This document shows positions 42,093 to 50,148 of a stretch of DNA of 64,000 bases, in pieces. The position numbers and the translations under genes are program-made. Source of the stretch: Salegentibacter agarivorans (GTDB lineage Bacteria; Bacteroidota; Bacteroidia; Flavobacteriales; Flavobacteriaceae); NCBI RefSeq assembly GCF_900113135.1, contig NZ_FOOH01000002.1, forward strand, positions 1 through 64,000. The letters are read 5' to 3'. Position 1 is the stretch's first letter. The number at the start of each line of letters is the position of its first letter. The notes beneath the pieces were generated by a model. That model saw only the letters and a list, made by a program, of their open reading frames with translations, had not been told where the DNA came from and made no database searches.

Positions 42093-42136
42093 CAAAAGTA
42101 ATTAGAAGATTTTAATAATAGCGTGACTAATGTTAC
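42093..42136 (-). promoter_or_regulatory. Leftward promoter with near-perfect GTAAC-N4-GTTAC site
   Basis: On the minus strand GTAAC-ATTA-GTCAC (42123-42136, one mismatch) is centred exactly 29.5 bp from a perfect -7 box TACTTTTG (42093-42100). This is the spacing of the four perfect sites. The -7 box ends only 6 bp before the ATG at 42086, so the transcript would be almost leaderless. Confidence 0.6.
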
Positions 42137-42154
42137 AAAACAATTTTGTTTAAG

Positions 42155-42198
42155 GTAACCCTTGTTACTGCAGCGGTCTCCAAGAATAGAGACTTTTG
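42155..42198 (+). promoter_or_regulatory. Crp/Fnr-type palindrome and -7 region of the porin-MFS unit
   Basis: GTAAC-CCTT-GTTAC (42155-42168), the same 14-mer as at 32003, is followed at 29.5 bp by GACTTTTG (42191-42198), a -7 box differing from TAnnTTTG only at the first base. The ATG lies 23 bp further on. With the leftward site at 42123-42136 it forms a divergent, doubly controlled intergenic region. Confidence 0.75.
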
Positions 42199-42221
42199 CA
42201 ATCTGAATCTGAAAATCTTAA

Positions 42222-43594
42222 ATGTTGAAAGTTCTTAATTTACTTACTTTATTTTTATACCTGGTTTTAAGTCTTAATCTTAAGGCTCAATCTTCCGATT
42301 CCTTAAAAGAAGAAAGGCCTCAACTTATAGATATATTTAAAAACGCAACCTTCCACGGCCATATTCGTAATTTCTATATGAATACCATTAACCGGGGTGA
42401 TTTAAAGGATTATTATACCAATGCAAGCGGCGGTGCAATTGGATTTACTACCGGAAATTTTAAAGGTTTTGAGGTTGGAGTAAAAGGAATTTTTACTTAC
42501 AAACTTTTGGCAGTGATTTGGGTGTTGAGGATGAGGTAACGGGAAAAAATGCTAAATGGGAGTACGAACTTTATGATGTATTGAATAAAGGAAACTTTAG
42601 GGATCTTGATAGGTTGGAGGAGTTGTTTTTAAGGTATCGCTTTGGAAATTCATATTTAAGTTATGGTAAGTTTGAAACCGAATTCACACCACTTTTAAAC
42701 CATAGCGATGGCCGAATGAAACCTTTTGCACATAGGGGAGGCTGGGCCCATTTAAATTTCAATTCAAAACACCAGGTTAATTTGGGTTGGCTTGATGGGG
42801 TTTCGCCGCGGTCAACCACCGAATGGTTTGGTATGGATGAGTCGCTCGGACTTTTCTATAACGGATTTCAACCCAATGGAAAAATGGCTGATTATCACGA
42901 GTTTTATCCTTCATCAGGGATTGGGATTTTAAACTACAATTTTAGAAAAGATAATTTTAAGCTTAATTTCTATGATTTTTACCAGGATAAAGTAATGAAT
43001 ACAATTTGGGCAGAAATAGGGTACAACCTGGCCGATTTTAACTTTGGAGTTCAATATGTTTATCAAAATCCTTTTTCCTTTTCTGAAGACCTGTCTTACG
43101 TGAATAGATATGTGCAACCTGGAGAAAATGGACAGGTACTGAGTTCTCAGCTTAGTTGGGGAAAATCGGGTTTCAATCTCGCGCTTGGCTATACCCACGC
43201 TTTTGATACCGGCCGGTTTTTATTTCCAAAGGAATTAGGGCGGGATCGTTTTTTTACTTCCATTTCCAGATCACGCCTGGAAGGCCTGGGAAATGCAGAT
43301 GTTTTTATCTTAAAAGCAGCATACCACGTTCCAAAACCCGATCTTCATATTGGAATAGAAATGCAACAGTTACAAGGTCCTGAAACCGGTAAGTTTGAAT
43401 TTAATAAATATAATGTTGATGAATCGTTCCAGATAAATAGTCATTTAAGTTATCGCGCACACGGATTTTTGGAAGGTTTGAATTTTAATATTTTATGGAT
43501 TTACAGAAGAAATCACAACCACACCGATGCCCAGAGTATTTTTAATAAGAGTAATTTTAATCAATTAAATTTTGTTACCAACTTCAATTTTTAA
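42222..43594 (+). pseudogene. OprD-like outer-membrane porin, interrupted by a -1 frameshift
   Basis: Residues 1-98 (signal peptide to ..L-K-A-Q, then H-G-H-I-R-N-F-Y-M-N-T, G-F-E-V-G-V-K-G-I-F-T-Y-K-L) are in one frame, ending at TAA 42537-42539. The continuation (G-S-D-L-G-V-E-D-E-V-T-G-K-N-A-K-W..) is in the next frame, from about 42512 to 43594, and carries the rest of the barrel, closing with N-F-V-T-N-F-N-F. One extra T in the CTTTTGG run at 42510-42516 would join both into one porin of about 457 aa. This is either a recent mutation, phase variation at a short run, or a sequencing error. It has the Crp/Fnr-type promoter and precedes an MFS gene by 15 bp. Confidence 0.8.
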
Positions 43595-43609
43595 AGTTAT
43601 AAAACAGGA

Positions 43610-44848
43610 ATGGAAAATATAAAATTAGGATTAAAAGAGAACTGGAAACAATTTAGTTTATTGGTATTGGTAAATGCCTTTGTTGGCGGAATGGTAGGGC
43701 TGGAACGAAGTATTTTGCCTGAAATTGCCGAAAAAGAATTTGGTATTGCGGCAACCAGTGCCATTTTATCTTTTATTGTAGTTTTTGGAGTGGTAAAGGC
43801 AATTTCCAATTATTACGCCGGGGCATTGGCAAATAGGTATGGAAGAAAAAACCTGTTGGTTTTGGGATGGTTTTTTGCTATTCCCATTCCTTTTATCCTC
43901 ATTTATGCTGAAAATTGGAATTGGATAATCGCCGCCAATGTCTTACTCGGAATAAACCAGGGATTGGCCTGGAGTAGTACCGTAGTGATGAAGATTGACC
44001 TGGTGGGTGAAAAGCAGCGTGGTTTTGGAATGGGTTTAAATGAGTTTGCCGGGTATTTTGCAGTAGCTGTTGTAGCTTTTCTTACGGGTTGGATCGCTTC
44101 GGAATATGGGGTAAGACCTTATCCTTTCTACCTGGGAATTGGACTTATGATTCTGGGGTTGCTCTTTAGTATTTTCCTAATTAAAGATACGCGCCACCAC
44201 GTTGCCAAAGAGGAGGGAAGCAGCGATATGTTGCGATTAAAAAATATTTTCTGGGATACCACCTGGAAAGATAAAAACCTTGGTTCCGTTAGTCAGGCGG
44301 GGTTAATCAATAATTTGAATGATGGAATGGCCTGGGGATTATTTCCTATTTTACTTTCCGGAAAAGGTTTTAATCTTGAACAAATAGGAATTGTTACCGC
44401 ACTTTATCCTGCAGTTTGGGGAATAGGCCAACTGTTTACCGGAAGAATGGCCGATATTTTTAGTAAGAAAGATATGCTGTTTATTGGGATGCTTCTGCAG
44501 GCCATAGTTCTGGTAATATTAGTTTGGGCTGAAACAATGACGCATTTTGTGATACTTTCTTCTTTACTGGGCTGGGGAACCGCAATGGTTTACCCGACTT
44601 TCCTTGCAACTATTGCCGATAACACCCATCCGCAGGATCGGGCAAAAAGTATTGGTATTTTTAGACTTTGGCGTGACCTGGGATACGCGATAGGAGCTAT
44701 CTTAACCGGGGTAATTGCAGATTTGGTGAGTATTGAAGCGGCGATTATGTTAATAGGAATTCTAACTTTAATTTCAGCCGGAATTATTTTTCTTCGAATG
44801 GATTACAAAGACAATAAGGCTGTGAAATTACTTAAATTTAAAAATTAA
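43610..44848 (+). CDS. MFS transporter, 12 TM
   Basis: A 412-residue major facilitator. The motif between TM2 and TM3 is A-N-R-Y-G-R-K-N (about 74-81), repeated in the second half as G-R-M-A-D-I-F-S-K-K-D. TM1 has a conserved G-x-x-G-L-E-R. The group resembles bacterial exporters annotated only as MFS; the substrate is unknown. It lies 15 bp after the porin, so porin plus inner-membrane carrier probably move the same solute under the same promoter. A sulfur-compound or organic-acid substrate fits the regulon but is inferred. Confidence 0.85.
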   Translation: MENIKLGLKENWKQFSLLVLVNAFVGGMVGLERSILPEIAEKEFGIAATSAILSFIVVFGVVKAISNYYAGALANRYGRKNLLVLGWFFAIPIPFILIYAENWNWIIAANVLLGINQGLAWSSTVVMKIDLVGEKQRGFGMGLNEFAGYFAVAVVAFLTGWIASEYGVRPYPFYLGIGLMILGLLFSIFLIKDTRHHVAKEEGSSDMLRLKNIFWDTTWKDKNLGSVSQAGLINNLNDGMAWGLFPILLSGKGFNLEQIGIVTALYPAVWGIGQLFTGRMADIFSKKDMLFIGMLLQAIVLVILVWAETMTHFVILSSLLGWGTAMVYPTFLATIADNTHPQDRAKSIGIFRLWRDLGYAIGAILTGVIADLVSIEAAIMLIGILTLISAGIIFLRMDYKDNKAVKLLKFKN

Positions 44849-44854
44849 CTTTAA

Positions 44855-44900
44855 TATCGGATAGGTTATATATAACTTCAACCGATAATTTGTATCTTTG
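44855..44900 (+). promoter_or_regulatory. Fic gene promoter with palindromic operator
   Basis: A perfect -7 box TATCTTTG (44893-44900) lies 4 nt before the ATG at 44905. Upstream is the 12-bp palindrome GTTATATATAAC (44865-44876), nested within a wider pair TATCGG (44855-44860) and CCGATA (44882-44887). The palindrome covers the -33 region, so it is a likely repressor operator; the mRNA would be leaderless. Confidence 0.5.
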
Positions 44901-44904
44901 TGCT

Positions 44905-45858
44905 ATGTGGGAAGTAGATGTAAGATATAGAGAAGAGATGCAAAGCACTTTTGAACGCTTGTTCGAAAAGAGAGCAATGCTGGAAAAAGCCAGGCCGTTG
45001 CCCAATATCGCTTTGAAAAAAATGAAAGAAGTTCTTTCTATAGAATGGACTTATAATTCAAATAGTATAGAAGGGAATACCCTTACCCTTAGGGAAACTC
45101 AAATGGTGTTGCAAGAAGGAATTACCGTAAAGGGAAAGTCACTGCGAGAGCATTTTGAAGCTAAAAACCACGAAACCGCTTTAGATTATCTGTACACCCT
45201 GGTTAAACCGGGTTATCAATTAAATGGTAAAGATATTCTCAAATTACACGAGCTGGTTTTAAGAAGCATAGAAGATGATTTTGCCGGGAGATTAAGAAAT
45301 TCTGGTGTGCGTATCGCTGGGGCAAATTTTGTGCCGCCTAATGCCCAAAAGGTTTCCGGGTTATTTGATGAATTAGTGAATTTTGTAAATGAAAATAAAC
45401 AGCAGTTAAATGTAATTGAACTGGCGATGGTTTTTCATCATAAATTTGTTTGGATTCATCCATTTTTTGATGGAAATGGAAGAACGGTGCGTTTGGCGAT
45501 GAACCTTATTTTAATGAATGCAGGTTTTCCACCAGCTATTATTCTACGTAACGATCGCAAAAAATATTATGCCGCACTAAATGCTGCAAATAAGGGAGAT
45601 TATAACAAGCTTGCACTATTAATGTGCCAGGCCTTAGAGCGTACTTTAAATATTTATATTCAGGCGCTGCCAGATAATGATGCAAATTATACTGAAATTT
45701 CTAATTTGGTAGAGGAGGAGCAATTACCTTATGGCCAGGAATATATTAGTTTACTGGCAAGGCAGGGAAAAATTGACGCCTATAAAGAAGGCAGAAATTG
45801 GCTTACTACTAAAGAAGCAATTCATGAGTATATTAAAAACAGAAAAAGGAAGCGATAG
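44905..45858 (+). CDS. Fic family protein (AMPylator/NMP-transferase) with N-terminal inhibitory motif
   Basis: A 317-residue protein; the ATG at 44905 is taken rather than a TTG 5 codons earlier. Inhibitory helix motif T-Y-N-S-N-S-I-E-G-N (about 49-58, class II (S/T)xxxEG). Fic core with H-P-F-F-D-G-N-G-R-T-V-R (185-196), complete for catalysis. The C-terminal part (about 255-317) has a winged-helix-like segment (Y-I-S-L-L-A-R-Q-G-K-I-D-A-Y-K-E-G-R-N-W). Family members attach AMP to a Ser, Thr or Tyr of a target protein; here the inhibitory Glu should keep the enzyme low. It stands alone, and the palindromic promoter suggests autoregulation. Confidence 0.9.
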   Translation: MWEVDVRYREEMQSTFERLFEKRAMLEKARPLPNIALKKMKEVLSIEWTYNSNSIEGNTLTLRETQMVLQEGITVKGKSLREHFEAKNHETALDYLYTLVKPGYQLNGKDILKLHELVLRSIEDDFAGRLRNSGVRIAGANFVPPNAQKVSGLFDELVNFVNENKQQLNVIELAMVFHHKFVWIHPFFDGNGRTVRLAMNLILMNAGFPPAIILRNDRKKYYAALNAANKGDYNKLALLMCQALERTLNIYIQALPDNDANYTEISNLVEEEQLPYGQEYISLLARQGKIDAYKEGRNWLTTKEAIHEYIKNRKRKR

Positions 45859-45914
45859 TTTGTTCTTCTCTAAAGGTGAAAAGTAATTATACCTTTCTGA
45901 GGTTATAAATTAAT

Positions 45915-45969
45915 AAGCCAGAAATTCACAAATAATAAATAATTAGTGAATTCCTGGCTTTTATTTTTT
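45915..45969. terminator. Hairpin terminator between Fic and aldo/keto reductase genes
   Basis: AAGCCAGAAATTCAC (45915-45929) pairs with GTGAATTCCTGGCTT (45946-45960), one mismatch in 15, followed by TTATTTTTTA. It lies between convergent genes and probably serves the rightward Fic gene; T-poor flanks on the other strand make leftward use less sure. Confidence 0.75.
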
Positions 45970-46960
45970 AAGCTGGTACTTCTGCTTTTTGTTCAATAAG
46001 ATTTTCGGATTTTAGTTCTTCCCAGAATTTCGCTGGGATTTTTTCTTCCAGGGCTTTAATATTTTCCTGAACCTGTTCCGGTTTGCTGGCTCCAGCCAAA
46101 ACTGTTCCTGCTGCCTTTGGAGCTAAAGAAAACTGAAGCGATGCAGCCACGAGGTTTACTTTATGTTTCTCAGCAATTTTCAATATTTTTTTATATCGAT
46201 CTGAAATATCATCGGGCATTTTTCCATCATAATTATAACGCTTTTGTCCGGCAAGTAAGCCTGCATTAAATGGCGCAGCATTTATTAAAGTGGCTTCGCT
46301 TTTTTCTATTGCCGGTAATAGACGTTCCAGGGCATCATTATGGTGAACCAAAGAATATTGAATAGCCGAAAGAAAAACATCTGGTTTTGCAACTTCCAAA
46401 GTTTTTAAAATAGGTTCTATGGTATTTACTCCCAATCCCCAGGCTTTAATGAGACCTTCTTCTTTCATTTTTTCAAGCTCTGGTATTGCGCCTTTCTTCG
46501 CAACTTCAAAATGATCTTCCCAGGTGGTTCCTTCCTCGTACTCATCATTATGATCTGGTGAGAGATCGTGAATAAAAGCATAATCTATACTTTCTACACC
46601 TAAGCGCTGCAAACTGTCTTCTACCGAGCGGCGCACAGCTTCAGCTGAATAATCATATTTATAATCAAAAGGTGCAGGATTATTCCACATTGTTTCAGGA
46701 ACATTTTTAGTGGCTTTTAAAACCCGGCCAACTTTGGTAGAAAGTACGTAATCTTCTCGTTTTTTATTATGTAGAAAGTGCCCAAATCTTCTTTCGCTTA
46801 AGCCTAATCCATACCAGGGCGAGGTGTCATAATATCTCACGCCGGCTTCCCAGGCTCCTTCCAGTGTTTTTTCAGCTTCAGCATCGCTTATTTGTTTAAA
46901 TCCGTTACCAATGGCGACTCCGCCTAAACCGAATTTATGTTCTAATATAAACTGACTCAT
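45968..46960 (-). CDS. Aldo/keto reductase (D-threo-aldose dehydrogenase-like)
   Basis: A 330-residue TIM-barrel oxidoreductase. Catalytic tetrad positions: D in R-Y-Y-D-T-S-P-W-Y-G (about 45), Tyr50, a Lys in S-T-K-V-G (about 77), and His in F-I-H-D-L (about 130). The C-terminal cofactor region is L-A-G-A-S-K-P-E-Q-V. G-L-G-L-S-E-R-R matches the D-threo-aldose 1-dehydrogenase/pyridoxal dehydrogenase branch. The physiological substrate is unknown. It diverges from the hydroxylase/persulfide dioxygenase unit; I see no leftward -7 box of the TAnnTTTG form in the shared 223-bp gap. Confidence 0.88.
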   Translation of the reverse strand: MSQFILEHKFGLGGVAIGNGFKQISDAEAEKTLEGAWEAGVRYYDTSPWYGLGLSERRFGHFLHNKKREDYVLSTKVGRVLKATKNVPETMWNNPAPFDYKYDYSAEAVRRSVEDSLQRLGVESIDYAFIHDLSPDHNDEYEEGTTWEDHFEVAKKGAIPELEKMKEEGLIKAWGLGVNTIEPILKTLEVAKPDVFLSAIQYSLVHHNDALERLLPAIEKSEATLINAAPFNAGLLAGQKRYNYDGKMPDDISDRYKKILKIAEKHKVNLVAASLQFSLAPKAAGTVLAGASKPEQVQENIKALEEKIPAKFWEELKSENLIEQKAEVPA

Positions 46961-47116
46961 AATTTTATAGTTTTATATCTTGATTTCTTATTATTTTCAA
47001 TATTAAAATTAAAACAGAAAAGCCTTACGTCATTGCTATTTAACAAAGACTAACATTTTTTGCCCGGCCTTTGTTAAGATGCACTTAATTAAGAAAAGCA
47101 GGTGAAATTTAGTACT

Positions 47117-47160
47117 GTAACAAAAGTTACTGCCCTAAACGTAGGATTATTATATTTTTG
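47117..47160 (+). promoter_or_regulatory. Crp/Fnr-type palindrome and -7 box of the hydroxylase-persulfide dioxygenase unit
   Basis: GTAAC-AAAA-GTTAC (47117-47130) is followed at 29.5 bp by a perfect -7 box TATTTTTG (47153-47160), 23 bp before the TTG start of the next gene. The core spacer differs from the other sites (AAAA versus CCTT or ATTT), while both half-sites and the distance are conserved. Confidence 0.8.
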
Positions 47161-47183
47161 CCTTGTAAAACTTAATTAACCGG

Positions 47184-48065
47184 TTGGAAAAGTACTTAAA
47201 CATAATTGCCAATTCATTTTCAGGTTATTTTAATTACCTGGTTAATGAAATTAGCAATCCGTCCTGGACCAATTATTTTTATTGGCTTATTGGATTGTCC
47301 CTTTTAGTTTGGGTATTGGAAATTTTAATCCCCTGGAGAAAAGATCAAAAGATATTTCGAAAGGATTTCTGGCTGGATACGTTCTATATTTTATTTAATT
47401 TTTTCCTGTTTTCGCTAGTTGGTTATAACGCGATCTCTAATGTTGCAGTAGAATTATTTAATGATTTCCTGGGCATTTTTGGAATCACTAATATTATAGC
47501 CATAGAAGTACAAAATTTCCCTGTTTGGGTACAGTTGCTTATTATGTTTGTGATTGCAGACTTTATCCAGTGGAATGTCCACCGGCAATTACACAAGCAG
47601 CCGTGGCTTTGGGAATTTCATAAAGTACACCATAGCGTTAAGGAAATGGGATTTGCGGCACAATTTAGGTTTCATTTTATGGAAACTATTGTTTATAAAA
47701 CCGTGCAGTATATTCCGCTGGCAATGATTGGTTTTGGAATTCAGCAATTTTTTGTGGTACATATGTTTGCTGTATTTATTGGGCATTTAAACCACGCAAA
47801 TGTAGGCTGGAACTATGGAATTTTTGGTTATCTTTTAAATAACCCTAAAATGCATATCTGGCATCATTCAAAGGAACTTCCGAAAGACAGGCCTTATGGA
47901 ATGAATTTCGGTTTAAGCCTAAGCATTTGGGACTATTTATTTGGCACAGCATATATTCCGCAGGAAGGAAAAGATATAGAATTAGGTTTTAAAGGAGATG
48001 AAGATTTTCCTGAAGATTTTAAAAATCAAATGGTATTTCCATTTAGAAAAAAGAACGCACAATAA
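47184..48065 (+). CDS. Sterol desaturase/fatty-acid hydroxylase superfamily membrane protein
   Basis: A 293-residue protein with TTG as the best start. It has about four to five TM segments and the eight-His di-iron motif set: H-R-Q-L-H (about 133-137), H-K-V-H-H (about 147-151) and H-x-x-x-H-x-N-H plus H-I-W-H-H (about 194-201 and 229-233). Members oxidise lipids such as fatty acids or sterol-like substrates using O2. It lies 29 bp before the persulfide dioxygenase and behind a Crp/Fnr-type promoter. Its link with sulfur chemistry is not evident from the family; a membrane-lipid change under the same signal is possible. Confidence 0.87.
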   Translation: MEKYLNIIANSFSGYFNYLVNEISNPSWTNYFYWLIGLSLLVWVLEILIPWRKDQKIFRKDFWLDTFYILFNFFLFSLVGYNAISNVAVELFNDFLGIFGITNIIAIEVQNFPVWVQLLIMFVIADFIQWNVHRQLHKQPWLWEFHKVHHSVKEMGFAAQFRFHFMETIVYKTVQYIPLAMIGFGIQQFFVVHMFAVFIGHLNHANVGWNYGIFGYLLNNPKMHIWHHSKELPKDRPYGMNFGLSLSIWDYLFGTAYIPQEGKDIELGFKGDEDFPEDFKNQMVFPFRKKNAQ

Positions 48066-48094
48066 ACAGTTTATAATTTAAAAGAATTAAAGAA

Positions 48095-49435
48095 ATGAAG
48101 ATAAAACAATTTAAAGACGATCCTTTAGCGCATTATTCTTACGCACTTGTAAGTAATGGAAAGATGGCCCTGGTAGACCCTAGCCGTAACCCTATGCAAT
48201 ACTATAAATATGCCGAAGAAAATAATGCAAAAATAGTAGCAGTTTTTGAAACGCACCCGCACGCCGATTTTGTGAGTGGACATTTACAAATTCAGCAGGA
48301 GACAGGATCCACCGTTTATATTAGTAAAAATGTTGGTGTAGAATATACGCATACTCCATTTGATGAAGGGGACGAAGTAAAAATTGGAGATGCCAGTATA
48401 AAGGCTATTCATACTCCCGGTCACTCGCCAGATAGTTTAACATTTATAGCTGAAGAAAACGGTGAAACCATTATGTTTAGTGGGGATACACTTTTTATAG
48501 GCGATGTTGGAAGGCCAGATTTACGTGAAAAAGCTGGAAATATGAAAGCAAAACGTGTAGAATTGGCGAAGCAAATGTACAATACCATGCAAACCAAATT
48601 TAACGAATTGCCAGATGATACCATAATCTATCCGGCTCACGGTGCAGGTTCGCTATGCGGAAAAAATATGAGTGATGCTTCTTCAAGTACTCTTGGAAAT
48701 GAACGCCAGGGAAACTGGGCTTTTAAAGATCAAACCGAAGAGGAGTTTGTAGAAGAAATTTTAAAGGATCAGCCTTTTATTCCTGCCTATTTTGGTTTTA
48801 GTGTAGAGTTAAACCGAAAAGGAGCTTTAAATGTTCAAAAAGCGAAGTATGAAGTTCCGGTAAAACTTTATGTAGATTCTGTAGAAAAAGAAGGAATTAC
48901 TGTAGTAGATACTCGTGATGGGGATGCGTATAAAAAGGGACATTTACCCAATAGTATTAATATCATGGCCCGGTCTGAAAGTGATAAATATGAAACCTGG
49001 CTGGGTGCTATTATCGAGCCTAAAGAGGAATTTTATCTTGTTGCTGAAAGCGTAGATCAAATTGACGATTTACTGGAAAGAACTGCGAAAATCGGTTATG
49101 AAAAGCAAATGAAAGGTGTAGTGACTTTATCTGAAAAAGTTTCAAAATCTTCGGATGATTTCAATTTAGAAGATTTTAAAGCCAATAAAGATAAATACAC
49201 TATTGTAGATATTAGAAATGAAAGCGAGATTGCAGAAGGGAAGATCTTTGATGATGCTAAAGCAATTCCGTTGAATGAGCTAAGAAACCGTGCCGATGAA
49301 TTACCAGATGACAAACCGTTTATGGTACATTGTGCCGGAGGATATCGTTCTGCTGCAGGAAGCAGTATTCTTGAAAATAAATTTAAAAACACTAAAGTTT
49401 ATGATCTAAGTGAAGCGATTAAAGAGTTTTCGTAA
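48095..49435 (+). CDS. Persulfide dioxygenase-rhodanese fusion (MBL fold, CstB/ETHE1-like)
   Basis: A 446-residue protein. An N-terminal MBL domain (1-about 250) carries the ETHE1-type iron motif T-H-P-H-A-D-F (H54, H56, D58), H-T-P-G-H-S-P-D-S and S-G-D-T-L-F-I-G-D-V-G-R-P-D-L. Two rhodanese-like domains follow: the first (about 260-345) lacks a catalytic Cys, and the second (about 355-446) has H-C-A-G-G-Y-R-S with Cys413. Such fusions oxidise low-molecular-weight persulfides to sulfite and, through the rhodanese, can give thiosulfate. It is cytosolic (no signal peptide). It sits in the palindrome-controlled set with the TauE exporter and YeeE/YedE permeases, the central enzyme of the proposed sulfur module. 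Confidence 0.92.
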   Translation: MKIKQFKDDPLAHYSYALVSNGKMALVDPSRNPMQYYKYAEENNAKIVAVFETHPHADFVSGHLQIQQETGSTVYISKNVGVEYTHTPFDEGDEVKIGDASIKAIHTPGHSPDSLTFIAEENGETIMFSGDTLFIGDVGRPDLREKAGNMKAKRVELAKQMYNTMQTKFNELPDDTIIYPAHGAGSLCGKNMSDASSSTLGNERQGNWAFKDQTEEEFVEEILKDQPFIPAYFGFSVELNRKGALNVQKAKYEVPVKLYVDSVEKEGITVVDTRDGDAYKKGHLPNSINIMARSESDKYETWLGAIIEPKEEFYLVAESVDQIDDLLERTAKIGYEKQMKGVVTLSEKVSKSSDDFNLEDFKANKDKYTIVDIRNESEIAEGKIFDDAKAIPLNELRNRADELPDDKPFMVHCAGGYRSAAGSSILENKFKNTKVYDLSEAIKEFS

Positions 49436-49453
49436 TTAATTAGTTATTATTTT

Positions 49454-49492
49454 AAAGCCCTGTAGATAATTGAATTTACAGGGCTTTTTTTA
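49454..49492 (+). terminator. Terminator of the persulfide dioxygenase unit
   Basis: Perfect 11-bp stem AAAGCCCTGTA/TACAGGGCTTT (49454-49464 and 49477-49487) with a 12-nt loop, followed by TTTTT. It starts 18 bp after the stop codon. Confidence 0.88.
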
Positions 49493-49615
49493 TGTTTAAT
49501 TGTACACAGATTGGTAATATCCAGAATCTAAATCTTGAAAACTCATAAGTAAAAGCTCCAAACTTTTTCTATATTTACAACACAAGCTTCAAATTAGATT
49601 TGAAAACTACGAAAT

Positions 49616-50101
49616 ATGGAAAAAAAATATAAGGTTAAGGTGAATAATTTATTTGAATTTGAATTTACCAAAGACCAGATCACCGCTTTAGATACACAGG
49701 AAATTGCCACTAAACATTACCATTTATTAAAAGAAAATCGCAGTTTTAAGGCTGAGGTTCTTACCGAAAACTTTCTTCAACGCAAGTACGATATTAAAAT
49801 CAATTCTAATACCTATGAAGTAGCTATTTCCAATGAGTTGGATTTACTTATTGAAGAAATGGGACTTTCTCTTGGCACCGCGCAAATGATAAATGATATA
49901 AAAGCGCCCATGCCGGGGTTAATTCTGGAAGTTAATGTTGAGGAAGGTGCTGAAGTTAAAGAAGGGGATTACTTGCTGGTTTTAGAAGCTATGAAAATGG
50001 AAAATACACTTATTGCACCCAGGGATGGTGTGGTGAAATCGGTTTCAGTAAAAACCGGACAAACTGTTGAAAAGAACCAGTTATTAATTGAAATGGAATA
50101 A
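49616..50101 (+). CDS. Biotin carboxyl carrier protein of acyl-CoA carboxylase
   Basis: A 161-residue protein. The N-terminal 90 residues are an extended, poorly conserved part. A biotinyl domain (about 93-161) follows, with I-K-A-P-M-P-G (96-102) and the biotin-accepting lysine in E-A-M-K-M-E-N (K127). It carries CO2 between the biotin carboxylase and the carboxyltransferase encoded in the next two genes (gaps 47 and 48 bp). Together they form a three-subunit acetyl-/propionyl-CoA carboxylase as in other Bacteroidetes. There is no sign of control by the Crp/Fnr palindrome. Confidence 0.92.
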   Translation: MEKKYKVKVNNLFEFEFTKDQITALDTQEIATKHYHLLKENRSFKAEVLTENFLQRKYDIKINSNTYEVAISNELDLLIEEMGLSLGTAQMINDIKAPMPGLILEVNVEEGAEVKEGDYLLVLEAMKMENTLIAPRDGVVKSVSVKTGQTVEKNQLLIEME

Positions 50102-50148
50102 ACCCTTAATCCTCCAAATGGGAATAATTAGAATTCAAAAGAAATAAA

